Shown piece after piece: positions 8,646-17,151 of a stretch of DNA of 64,000 nucleotides (its first letter is position 1; each line of letters begins with the position of its first letter). A program made the translations under genes and the position numbers. The stretch is from the NCBI RefSeq assembly GCF_026016465.1, contig NZ_CP100390.1, positions 186,001 through 250,000 on the forward strand. The letters run 5' to 3'. This stretch comes from Alkalimarinus alittae. GTDB lineage: Bacteria > Pseudomonadota > Gammaproteobacteria > Pseudomonadales > Oleiphilaceae. Under the pieces are notes generated by a model, which searched no databases, was not told the origin of the DNA, and worked only from the letters and a program-made list of their open reading frames with translations.

Positions 8646-8656
8646 GCTAATTTAAA

Positions 8657-9538
8657 TTAGGCTTCTATACCGACAATCAACCAAGGTGCATTGTCTTGTG
8701 TTGTGTCGCGCTCAAGATGCCAAACATCGGTAATATCTTCTTCAATATTCTCAACCGTATCACGGTAACGACCACTAAATTTAATGCTTAGTTCAGCAAT
8801 ACCAAATGCTTGGTCTGCCCGTACTAATTCTGCATCCACAAACATTACTTCAGTATGCTGTTCGCCCGATAACGCTGCACGCTCTTCTTTAAGCTGGGTG
8901 AAAAGTTCTGCATTAACATACTCTTCAATCATTGCTATATTATTTTCGTTCCACGCCTGTTGAATGGTGCGATAGTGATCACGAGCACCAGATAGAAAGT
9001 TAGTCATATCGAAATCGGCAGGTAGATTGAAAGGTACAGACTCTTCATTCGCAAAGCCTGTTGGTTTTTCATCGTTGAACGAGGCGTCGTTATTGTTTGA
9101 GTTGTGACTATCGCTAGAACCGAACATATCAGCGCCTGGACTTTGGCGTGTTTGGTTGCCTGCATAGGCTGGTTGTGCCTGCGCCATTTTGGCTTGGGCC
9201 ATGCCTTTAAAGAGTCGAATGGCAATGAACGCCACTAATGCGATGAGGATAATATCCATCAACTGAATACCTTCAAACGCGCCGCCGCCTATCATTGCGG
9301 CAATAAGCCCGCCTGCGAGTAACCCGCCTAGCATACCTTTCATCATGCCGCCTTTAGCGGGAGATGTCGGTGCAGCCTGTTGCTTTGAGCCTGATGACGC
9401 AGGTGCCGATTTTTTTGAAGGAGAGGTGAAAAATGATTTTCCGAACGATTTTCCGCCGCCGAACTTTTTAGCCTCTACGTGCGAAGTGGTTAGCGTGAAT
9501 GCAAATAGAATGGTCATAATGACCCAGAATTTTTTCAT
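8657..9538 (-). CDS. Tim44-like domain membrane protein
   Basis: A 293-aa protein. A signal-like hydrophobic N-terminus ends at HVEAKKFGGGKSFG, followed by a low-complexity Ser/Pro/Gln linker, a Gly/Met-rich segment and a hydrophobic stretch (IQLMDIILIALVAFIAIRLF, about residues 91-110). After another flexible Asn/Ser-rich linker, the C-terminal ~130 residues form the Tim44-like fold (from NLPADFDMTNFLSGARDHY to the end). Bacterial members are widespread inner-membrane-associated proteins of unclear role, named for similarity to the mitochondrial import motor subunit. No operon partner is evident; the gene stands alone between a terminator and the mqo hairpin. Confidence 0.85.
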   Translation of the reverse strand: MKKFWVIMTILFAFTLTTSHVEAKKFGGGKSFGKSFFTSPSKKSAPASSGSKQQAAPTSPAKGGMMKGMLGGLLAGGLIAAMIGGGAFEGIQLMDIILIALVAFIAIRLFKGMAQAKMAQAQPAYAGNQTRQSPGADMFGSSDSHNSNNNDASFNDEKPTGFANEESVPFNLPADFDMTNFLSGARDHYRTIQQAWNENNIAMIEEYVNAELFTQLKEERAALSGEQHTEVMFVDAELVRADQAFGIAELSIKFSGRYRDTVENIEEDITDVWHLERDTTQDNAPWLIVGIEA

Positions 9539-9704
9539 TAGTTATTTATACCTGCTAGATTTGGTGAACGAGCGCAAGACGAAAAGTTCGTCAGTCTAAA
9601 TGGGTTGCCGAACATCCTACCGACAAGGGCTGCGATGTCAATAAGTAGATTATGACGAAGGGCGCTAACAGGCCGTTAATATGTTTAGACCGTTAAGTGT
9701 TGGT

Positions 9705-9744
9705 AAACCACCTATGCCTCCAACTATGGAGGCATAGGTGGTTT
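9705..9744 (-). terminator. Strong hairpin downstream of mqo
   Basis: A perfect 17-bp inverted repeat (9705-9721 and 9728-9744) with a 6-nt loop, beginning about 22 bp past the mqo stop codon at 9767. It is the longest perfect stem near a gene end in the window. No long T-run follows on either strand, so it may act by blocking RNA decay as well as by termination. Confidence 0.8.
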
Positions 9745-9766
9745 GGTTGATTGCCGGTCAGTTTGA

Positions 9767-11215
9767 CTAGGATATTTTAAGTGTTTTATTCACGTCATCC
9801 CGAGTCTTACGATAGAGCGATGCATCGTTTTCTAGTTTTTGTAAGTCATGAACGGCAAAGATCTCGTTTAGTTTTGCTTGGCTCTCTTCGTGCTCTACTA
9901 GTGACGGCATAAGTTGTTCTAAGCAACGTAGCATGATTTCGGGTGACACAGACGCCCCAGGAGATGCGCCTAGTAAGGTACCGAAGGTGTTATCATCTGA
10001 AATGACGATTTCTGTACCCATCTGTAAATCACCATCTTTGATAATTTGTACACGCTGACCCGCTTGGATTACCTGCCAGTCGAACTGTTTACTAAGGCCT
10101 GGCGCAAATCGCTCGAGTTCGTCAAACATACCATCTTTGTTGGTAACTGTTTGAGTTATCAGGTATTTCACTAGTGGGAAATGTTTCATTGCGACGTTTA
10201 GTAGTCCAGGAATATCATGCCAACGCATAGACCGTATATATTCTAAAACGCCCCGATCTTTTTCGAGTTTTGGCATAAATGTCGCAAAAGGACCAAACAA
10301 TAAGAAATGTTTGCCTTTGGCTGCACGCAGGTCGAGGTGCGGTACAGACATAGGTGGAGCGCCTACTTTTGCTTTTCCGTAGGTTTTAGCGTTGTAGTGT
10401 TTTGCGGTTAGTTCGTCGATGGGCGCTAAGAGAAAACGGCCGCCTACGGGGAAGCCTGTAAAACGTTTACTTGCCGGAATATGGCTTTGTTTCAGTAATG
10501 GAAAGGCACCTCCACCTGCACCAACAAACAAAACGTCGGCCCTAAGCTTTATATCTTCCTCGCCTTTTTTAGCTTCGACTAACCAGCGCCCAGTCGGGCG
10601 TTTATGTATACGTTTTACCTGCGTATCATAATGAATGTTAACGCCCTTTTGTGTAGCCAGATAAGCGGCCATTTTTTCTGTTATGACCTGAAAATTTACA
10701 TCAGTGCCGGTATCAATTTTGGTAGCCGCCATTCGTTCGGTTGTGGGCCTGTTTTCCATGACATAAGGCATCCACGACTTAATTTCGTCGAAGTCTTCAG
10801 TATATTGCATGTCCTCAAAAAAATGGTGAGTAGACATTTCCTTAAAGCGTAGGTTGAGAAAGTCGATACCTTCTTCGCTGACTATGGTGCAGTGTTTGGT
10901 GGGGTGAATAAAGCAGGCAGGGTCGTCGATGATGCCTTTTTTAACTAAATAGGCCCAAAACTGCTTAGCTACATTAAATTGGGCGTGTATTTTGAGCGCC
11001 TTGTGTAGCGCAATGTCTTCTCCGTCCACTGGCGTGTAATTTAGTTCGCAGTTGGCTTCATGGCCCGTCCCCGCATTGTTAAATACACTCGAATTGCTTT
11101 GGCCAGGGCCAGAAAGCCGTTCAATCAAGGTTATTTCAAGCGATGGTGAAAGCTCGCGCGCTAAGGTGGCGAGTGTCACCCCCATAATGCCCGCGCCAAC
11201 AATAACAAGATTCAT
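9767..11215 (-). CDS. mqo: Malate:quinone oxidoreductase
   Basis: A 482-aa FAD-dependent, membrane-associated enzyme that oxidises malate to oxaloacetate and reduces quinone, replacing or supplementing NAD-linked malate dehydrogenase in the TCA cycle. The N-terminus has the FAD motif GAGIMG (residues 7-12). Family landmarks are SNSSVFNNAGTGHEANCELN, FVGAGGGAFPLLK and the C-terminal LLGASPGASVSPEIM. The ATG at 11213-11215 has AGGAGGT six bases upstream, an excellent ribosome site. It lies 76 bp downstream of fadE on the same strand and may share its transcript, which would tie fatty-acid oxidation to TCA flux; this is inferred. Confidence 0.95.
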   Translation of the reverse strand: MNLVIVGAGIMGVTLATLARELSPSLEITLIERLSGPGQSNSSVFNNAGTGHEANCELNYTPVDGEDIALHKALKIHAQFNVAKQFWAYLVKKGIIDDPACFIHPTKHCTIVSEEGIDFLNLRFKEMSTHHFFEDMQYTEDFDEIKSWMPYVMENRPTTERMAATKIDTGTDVNFQVITEKMAAYLATQKGVNIHYDTQVKRIHKRPTGRWLVEAKKGEEDIKLRADVLFVGAGGGAFPLLKQSHIPASKRFTGFPVGGRFLLAPIDELTAKHYNAKTYGKAKVGAPPMSVPHLDLRAAKGKHFLLFGPFATFMPKLEKDRGVLEYIRSMRWHDIPGLLNVAMKHFPLVKYLITQTVTNKDGMFDELERFAPGLSKQFDWQVIQAGQRVQIIKDGDLQMGTEIVISDDNTFGTLLGASPGASVSPEIMLRCLEQLMPSLVEHEESQAKLNEIFAVHDLQKLENDASLYRKTRDDVNKTLKIS

Positions 11216-11291
11216 TTTTTACCTCCTAGTGACATACCGAAAGACCGAGGTCGACCCCTGTAGAGCTAAAACCAACAAAATTTCAGTTGAT

Positions 11292-13730
11292 CTAATCAGA
11301 CTGAAAGCCGGGAAGCTCATCTGCTGCAAAGGCGTCTACCTGAATAGCATCATTGACGGCCTCTTCTGCCTCCCTAAACAGTGTCGCCTCCTGTTCTGAA
11401 AGAACGTCTAGTTCAAGGGCTCGTTTAGCGAACACTTCCAGGTCATCTGAATGCTCTAGTTGACCTGATTTAACCGCCTGTTTTATCTTTTGATCTATCT
11501 CTTTATTTGCTAATTTCTTCAAAAACGCATTTTCGACACGGCCTATAGGGTCATCGGGTCGGGTATTGCGATAAACGCCTTCTACCAAACGATCACGGGC
11601 CTTAGAAGGGTTCATTAAAAGTTGTGCGATTTTATGTTCTAGCGCGTCATTGGGCTTTTTATAACGACGTCCTAGAGGGAAAACAATGCCTCTAAGCAAT
11701 ACTGCCACGGGCTTTGAGGGGTAGTTGTTGAGTACCGCGATCAGTGCATCTTGTAACTGGTAGATACTATGCTGCATTGCCCAGTCCAACAGAGGCTGAT
11801 CTTCTTCGGGGCAGCCATCGTCAGCAAAACGTTTTAATGCGGCGGAGCCATAATAGAGTTGACTGAGACAATCACCCAAGCGGGCGGAGATCTTTTCTCG
11901 TCGTTTGAGCTCTCCACCTAGAAGCATCAGCGTGAAATCGCTGACGACAGCAAAAGCGGCTGACAGTCTGCTAAGGTGGCGATAATAATGCTGACCGTAA
12001 CTAATGCCCGCAGGGGTAGACGCCAAACGGCTGTGAGTGAGCCCGAGTACAAGACTACGGACAACCATCTGCGTACTGTGGCCGATATGGCAAAATAAGG
12101 CCTTGTCGAAATCAACTAATCCCTGATTGGTATCTGGGTTATGTAACGCGTCCATCTCTTTTAGTAAAAATGGATGACAGCGAATAGAGCCCTGACCAAA
12201 AATCATCATACTGCGGGTTAAGATGTTAGCCCCTTCGACCGTAATGCTGATCGGGACGGCTTGGTATACGCGGGCGATATAATTTCGGGGCCCCTTAATC
12301 ACACCGCGACCGGCATGAACGTCCATGGCGTGGCTGACGACTTGTCGCATGTTTTCGGTATTGTGATATTTGAGAATTGCGGACGGAACGGACGGCTTTT
12401 CACCTTGGTCAACTAGCGAGGTGGTCAGCGTTCGAGCACTGTCCATCAGATAACTCAGTCCGCCAATCTGCGCTAGTGCTTCTTCAACTCCTTCGAAGTA
12501 ACCGATGGGCGTATTAAATTGTTCTCGAATGCGGCTATAAGCGCCGGTCGTTAAGCAAGACAGCTTGCCAGCCCCCGTACTCAGCGCAGGCAATGAAATA
12601 GAGCGACCCACCGACAGGCAGTTCATCAACATAGACCAGCCTTTGCCAATGTTCTCTTCTCCACCGATAAGATAGTCCATGGGGATAAAAACATCTTCTC
12701 CCCAGGTGGGGCCATTCATAAAGACCATATTGAGAGGCAGGTGACGATCGCCAATGTGAACACCGGGCGTTGATGTAGGGACTAATGCGCAGGTCACGCC
12801 TAATGACGCTTGCTCACCCAGTAAGTGGTCGGGATCATAGGTTTTGAATGCCAGCCCCAATACCGTGGCCACTGGGGCGAGTGTAATATAGCGTTTGTTC
12901 CAAGACAGCCTAAGGCCGATCACCTCTTTACCCTCCCATTCGCCCTTACAGATGATGCCTTTATCCGGCATAGCGCCTGCATCGGAGCCCGCTTTAGGGC
13001 CTGTAAGTGCAAAGCAAGGAATCTCCTCTCCTTTTGCCAGTTTAGGAAGGTAGTCGTCTCGTTGAGACTGTGTGCCATACATTAACAGCAGTTCTGCAGG
13101 GCCTAATGAGTTAGGCACCATGACCGTTACCGCTGCAGTGATACTGCGGGTTGCGATTTTCATAACGGCGGTTGAGTGCGCCAAGGCTGACATTTCAAGT
13201 CCGCCGTATTGTTTAGGAATGATGATACCGAAAAATCCATGGTCCTTAAGAAACTGCCAGGTTTCAGGGCTCAGATCATAGCGTTGGTAGGTTATTTCCC
13301 AGTCGTCGAGCATTTCACAGAGCGTTTCTACCGGTCCGTCAATGAAGGCCTGTTCTTCTTGGGTCAAGACTGGTTTTTTGAGTTCATGGAGTTTTCGCCA
13401 ATCAGGGTTGCCTGAAAAGAGTTCGCCGTCCCAGCTGACTGTGCCGGCCTCAAGGGCTTCTCTTTCTGTGTCGGATATCTCCGGCAATACGTCTCTCGCC
13501 CACTTTGCTATCGGGGTACTAATATACTGACGACGTAATGCGGTGAAGTTAAGAAACAGCACAAGGCCAATAAAGAGAGGCCAGAGTAATAGCAGGCAGA
13601 TTAACGATGGGCTGGTGAAGAAACTGTAGTACACCAGACTTAACCCAAAAAACGCACTCCAACCAACCGGACCGATGCCATAGAAGGCAGCACCGATGAC
13701 AATAAGCAAGAACATTACTAAGACTAACAT
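11292..13730 (-). CDS. fadE: Acyl-CoA dehydrogenase FadE
   Basis: An 812-aa protein close in length to E. coli FadE, catalysing the first step of beta-oxidation (acyl-CoA to trans-2-enoyl-CoA) with FAD. The N-terminus has two hydrophobic segments (MLVLVMFLLIVIGA and a second near residues 40-60), then the acyl-CoA dehydrogenase core with PKQYGGLEMSALAHS and FALTGPKAGSDAGAMPDKG, and a C-terminal extension of the DUF1974 type. The start is ATG at 13728-13730 with GGAGG five bases upstream; a longer frame from 13844 lacks a ribosome site. With FadL at 27-28 kb it points to growth on long-chain fatty acids or alkane-derived acids. Confidence 0.95.
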   Translation of the reverse strand: MLVLVMFLLIVIGAAFYGIGPVGWSAFFGLSLVYYSFFTSPSLICLLLLWPLFIGLVLFLNFTALRRQYISTPIAKWARDVLPEISDTEREALEAGTVSWDGELFSGNPDWRKLHELKKPVLTQEEQAFIDGPVETLCEMLDDWEITYQRYDLSPETWQFLKDHGFFGIIIPKQYGGLEMSALAHSTAVMKIATRSITAAVTVMVPNSLGPAELLLMYGTQSQRDDYLPKLAKGEEIPCFALTGPKAGSDAGAMPDKGIICKGEWEGKEVIGLRLSWNKRYITLAPVATVLGLAFKTYDPDHLLGEQASLGVTCALVPTSTPGVHIGDRHLPLNMVFMNGPTWGEDVFIPMDYLIGGEENIGKGWSMLMNCLSVGRSISLPALSTGAGKLSCLTTGAYSRIREQFNTPIGYFEGVEEALAQIGGLSYLMDSARTLTTSLVDQGEKPSVPSAILKYHNTENMRQVVSHAMDVHAGRGVIKGPRNYIARVYQAVPISITVEGANILTRSMMIFGQGSIRCHPFLLKEMDALHNPDTNQGLVDFDKALFCHIGHSTQMVVRSLVLGLTHSRLASTPAGISYGQHYYRHLSRLSAAFAVVSDFTLMLLGGELKRREKISARLGDCLSQLYYGSAALKRFADDGCPEEDQPLLDWAMQHSIYQLQDALIAVLNNYPSKPVAVLLRGIVFPLGRRYKKPNDALEHKIAQLLMNPSKARDRLVEGVYRNTRPDDPIGRVENAFLKKLANKEIDQKIKQAVKSGQLEHSDDLEVFAKRALELDVLSEQEATLFREAEEAVNDAIQVDAFAADELPGFQSD

Positions 13731-13954
13731 TATGGCCTCCTTGGCATTTAACGTAGGCAGAAATTGTTCTGTAAGTAATGCTGAGTTTAGTACACATTGT
13801 TTGCTTTGCGTGTTTAATGGGCGATATATTTTAAGCCTAGACAAGTTTTAACTGTTAATGTGATTGAGTGTGATTTGCCGTGTTATGGACTATATTTCGA
13901 GTAACGGTAGCCAAACATAGGTTGTTCAACTGAATAACAATGAATAGGTGGTAA

Positions 13955-14425
13955 ATGTCTGCTAAAAAGAAATTGCTAGTCGTTGCCCATGCGCCTTCTG
14001 AAAATACTCAGCGAATGGTTGACGCGGTGTTGAAAGGGGCGCGTCATGAAGACATCGAAAATGTTGAGGTGACGCATATCCCTCCTTTGCAAGCGAATGC
14101 CGAAGATGTATTGGCTGCTGATGCGATTATTCTGGGCACCACAGAAAACCTTGGTTATATGAGCGGGGCTTTGAAGGACTTTTTCGATAGGACGTATTAC
14201 GCGGTGCTTGAAAAGAAACAGGGGCTACCGGCTGTAGCGTATATTAGAGCAGGGCAAGATGGCACCGGTACCAAGCGAGCACTGGAAACCATACTTACAG
14301 GGCTAAAATGGCGCTGGGTTCAGGAGCCGTTAGTTTGCCGAGGCGAATTTAGCGAAGACTTTATTGCGCAATGCGAAGAGTTGGGTTTAACCATGGCTGC
14401 TAGCCTCGATGCGGGTATTATTTAA
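13955..14425 (+). CDS. Flavodoxin-fold NAD(P)H-dependent reductase-like protein
   Basis: A 156-aa cytoplasmic protein with flavodoxin/NADPH-dependent FMN reductase character: beta strand KKLLVVAHAPSENTQRMVDAV at the N-terminus (the phosphate-binding loop position), then ADAIILGTTENLGYMSGALK and FFDRTYY, where FMN ring contacts lie in relatives. The ribosome site AGGTGG precedes the ATG. It is divergent from fadE with about 220 bp between starts. No dedicated partner is visible; the electron donor and substrate are unknown. Confidence 0.75.
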   Translation: MSAKKKLLVVAHAPSENTQRMVDAVLKGARHEDIENVEVTHIPPLQANAEDVLAADAIILGTTENLGYMSGALKDFFDRTYYAVLEKKQGLPAVAYIRAGQDGTGTKRALETILTGLKWRWVQEPLVCRGEFSEDFIAQCEELGLTMAASLDAGII

Positions 14426-14617
14426 GCCCAAGCGTTAGTTTTTTCGTCATCATCCCCCGTTTTTATCATTCTCACCTTAACTAACCTCTTCAATACTCAG
14501 TTTTTATCTAATGTCATGCTAAAATAGCGCGCTAATGTCCAATGGGCTTACGATTACCCTTAAAAGCCCCGTAAAATATCTTGCGATTACTTTCAGCGAA
14601 CAACAAGGAAATGAATA

Positions 14618-15214
14618 ATGAACATTAATCTAACCGCAGCCCCGACTACATTCGATATGCTTCATTTAGGGCTGGCCATCTTAGCGGTGTTATTTTTTGT
14701 ATTGTTCTTAGTTAAACCGCGATCAACGAGTCATGTTGTGACCAACGAAAACACTGCAGCTGCACCTGAGGCTGTAAAACCAGTTGCTGAAAAACCGGCG
14801 GTTGAAAAAGCTAAGCCTGCGCAGCTAAAAGAAGCCACGCCAGATGCTGCGCTACAATTATTGACGTTATTGCAGCAAGAAGCGCGGTTTATCGATTTTA
14901 CTCAAGAAGACCTCGCTGGCTATTCTGATGCAGATATTGGTGCAGCGGCGCGTGTTGTTCACGAAGGGAGCAAAAAAGCGTTAGAAACTTATTTCACCTT
15001 TGCCGCGGTTAGAAGTGAAGACGAAGAGACACGTATTACGTTACCCGTAGGGTTTAATGCGTCAGAAGTTCGATTAACTGGAAATGTGGTGGGCGAAGCA
15101 CCGTTTACCGGCTCGCTTATCCATAAAGGCTGGAAAGTAACCGATATTCGATTGCCTAAGCTGGCCGAAGGGCATGACACATCCATTGTTGCGCCTGCAG
15201 AGGTGGAACTATGA
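14618..15214 (+). CDS. DUF2760 membrane-anchored protein, first gene of the Hsp70-pair operon
   Basis: A 198-aa protein with one N-terminal transmembrane helix (about residues 15-35, LGLAILAVLFFVLFLV), an Ala/Pro/Lys-rich linker to about residue 70, and a C-terminal domain of the DUF2760 type, starting near DAALQLLTLLQQEARFIDF and ending in the small beta-rich part with HKGWKVTDIRLP. AGGAAATGA precedes the ATG. Its TGA overlaps the ATG of the next gene (ATGA at 15211-15214), so it is translationally coupled to the first Hsp70 protein. DUF2760 genes are known beside this kind of Hsp70 pair; the function is not established. It may tether the chaperones to the membrane, which is inference. Confidence 0.85.
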   Translation: MNINLTAAPTTFDMLHLGLAILAVLFFVLFLVKPRSTSHVVTNENTAAAPEAVKPVAEKPAVEKAKPAQLKEATPDAALQLLTLLQQEARFIDFTQEDLAGYSDADIGAAARVVHEGSKKALETYFTFAAVRSEDEETRITLPVGFNASEVRLTGNVVGEAPFTGSLIHKGWKVTDIRLPKLAEGHDTSIVAPAEVEL

Positions 15215-17151
15215 TAGACCCAGTAACCGCAGGGCAGGGAGCCCGTTTCTCTGTTGGTATCGATTTAGGTACGACACACTGTGTATTGTCTTATTTAGAT
15301 TTAGAAAAGGCAGCTGAAAACCCTACGGCTGAACCAGAATTGACGATTATGTCGATTCCGCAGCTCAGCCAGCCAGGGTTGGTAGAAGAGAAAAAACAGT
15401 TGCCTTCATTTATTTACAGACCGCATGAGTCTGAACTTAACCCATCAGATATTGCATTACCGTGGAATGATAAGCCCGATGAGATTGTCGGCAGCATTGC
15501 ACGAAATTTGGGCAGTAAAACACCTATCAGATTGGTGGCGAGCGCTAAAAGCTGGCTTTGCCATAGCGGTGTTGATCGTCATGAAGACTTTCTACCTGCG
15601 GGTAGCCCAGAGGAGGTGAATAAAATATCACCCTTAACGGCGACATTTGAATACTTAGATCACTTACGGTCTGCGTGGGAGCATCAGTTTCCTGAATTTC
15701 CACTGGCACAGCAAGAAGTCACCATTACTATACCGGCCTCTTTTGACCCCGCTGCTCGCGAACTCACAGCAGAAGCTGCCAGTGCCTTGGGACTTGATCA
15801 CCTAACATTACTCGAAGAGCCACAGGCAGCAGTTTATAACTGGATACATGCCAGTGGTGATGCGTGGCGTGAACAAGTGAATGTGGGCGATATCATCTTA
15901 GTCGTTGATGTGGGCGGCGGCACGACTGATTTATCGTTAGTGGCGGTGACAGAAGAAGAGGGTAATTTAACACTTAATCGAGTCGCAGTCGGCGATCATA
16001 TATTACTGGGCGGCGACAATATGGATTTAGCACTCGCCTATCGTGTTAAAGCCAAATTAGCAGCACAAGGTAAAGAGTTGCAGCCCTGGCAAATTCAAGC
16101 GATTACCCATGCCTGTCGTGATGCAAAAGAGCAGTTGTTGCTAGATAACGATACCGAAAGCATGCCCATCACGGTGCCTAGTCGAGGGTCTAAGTTATTA
16201 GGCAATACCTTACGTACAGAGCTGACGCGAACTGAAGTGCGTGAAACGTTAGTAGAAGGCTTTTTCCCGAAGGTAGGAATCAGTGACCACCCTAGAGCGA
16301 CTCGCCGCAGTGCATTAACCCAGAAAGGCTTGCCATACGCACAAGACCCAGCTGTTTCAAGACACTTGGCGGCTTTTTTAAGCAGGCAAGTCGATGCTGC
16401 AAATGATGTATTGGGTGCTGAAAGCGCAGAAGAAATGCCTTTTGACCCACTTGCTGGTGCTTTTGACACCTCACAAGCCACTCACTTTATTAAGCCAACC
16501 GCGATTCTGTTTAATGGCGGCGTACTTAAAGCCCCTGTATTGTCTGAACGGACCCTGACAATTATTAACCAGTGGCTTACCGATGCCGGTGCTGAGCCTG
16601 CTCGTTTGCTCTCTGATGCTAATTTAGATCTCGCGGTGGCTAGTGGCGCGAGCTATTACGGTTATGTCAGACAAGGTCAGGGTGTGCGCATTCGAGGTGG
16701 GTTGGCGAGTACATACTATGTAGGCATTGAAAGCGCAATGCCTGCAATACCCGGTATGGAGCCGCCCCTAGAAGCATTATGTATTGCGCCTTTTGGTATG
16801 GAAGAAGGTTCTGAAACTAATGCTGGCAGTGCAGAGTTTGGTTTAGTGGTCGGTGAGCCGGTGCGTTTTAGATTTTTTGGTTCCAATACACGACGTCACG
16901 ACGAAGCGGGCGTTCAACTGGATCATTGGCAAGACGGTGAGTTAGAAGAACTACCAGAACTTCAGGCGACCCTCTCGATTGACGCAAGTGGTTCTGCCAA
17001 CGGGCGTCGCAAAGGTGACGTGGTACCGGTGCGATTGATGTCAAAAGTGACAGCGGTCGGCACACTTAAACTAGAAGCTATCTCGGTTAATAGCACCGAC
17101 AGCAGTGGCGAATCAGAACGTTGGCAGATTGAATTGGATGTACGGGATTAA
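15211..17151 (+). CDS. Hsp70-family protein A (divergent DnaK-like, 646 aa)
   Basis: An actin-type ATPase related to DnaK/HscC. ATP-binding signatures are IDLGTTHCVLSYLDL near the N-terminus (phosphate 1), VVDVGGGTTDLSL around residue 232 (phosphate 2) and FNGGVLKAP (adenosine motif). The C-terminal ~200 residues include a short beta-rich part but no standard DnaK helical lid and no EEVD-like tail. Insertions relative to DnaK occur near ENPTAEPELTIMSIPQLSQ. It starts inside the DUF2760 stop codon and ends directly against the start of the second Hsp70 gene, so the two are probably made in fixed ratio. No DnaJ or GrpE gene lies nearby; the client is unknown. Confidence 0.9.
   Translation: MIDPVTAGQGARFSVGIDLGTTHCVLSYLDLEKAAENPTAEPELTIMSIPQLSQPGLVEEKKQLPSFIYRPHESELNPSDIALPWNDKPDEIVGSIARNLGSKTPIRLVASAKSWLCHSGVDRHEDFLPAGSPEEVNKISPLTATFEYLDHLRSAWEHQFPEFPLAQQEVTITIPASFDPAARELTAEAASALGLDHLTLLEEPQAAVYNWIHASGDAWREQVNVGDIILVVDVGGGTTDLSLVAVTEEEGNLTLNRVAVGDHILLGGDNMDLALAYRVKAKLAAQGKELQPWQIQAITHACRDAKEQLLLDNDTESMPITVPSRGSKLLGNTLRTELTRTEVRETLVEGFFPKVGISDHPRATRRSALTQKGLPYAQDPAVSRHLAAFLSRQVDAANDVLGAESAEEMPFDPLAGAFDTSQATHFIKPTAILFNGGVLKAPVLSERTLTIINQWLTDAGAEPARLLSDANLDLAVASGASYYGYVRQGQGVRIRGGLASTYYVGIESAMPAIPGMEPPLEALCIAPFGMEEGSETNAGSAEFGLVVGEPVRFRFFGSNTRRHDEAGVQLDHWQDGELEELPELQATLSIDASGSANGRRKGDVVPVRLMSKVTAVGTLKLEAISVNSTDSSGESERWQIELDVRD

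Noticed and set aside
10419-10852. Reading frames opposite mqo
   Set aside because: Antisense frames inside a conserved enzyme gene with no supporting signals.
16095-16481. 128-aa reading frame on the strand opposite the Hsp70 A gene
   Set aside because: It lies wholly inside a well-supported gene, has no ribosome site and no recognisable domain.
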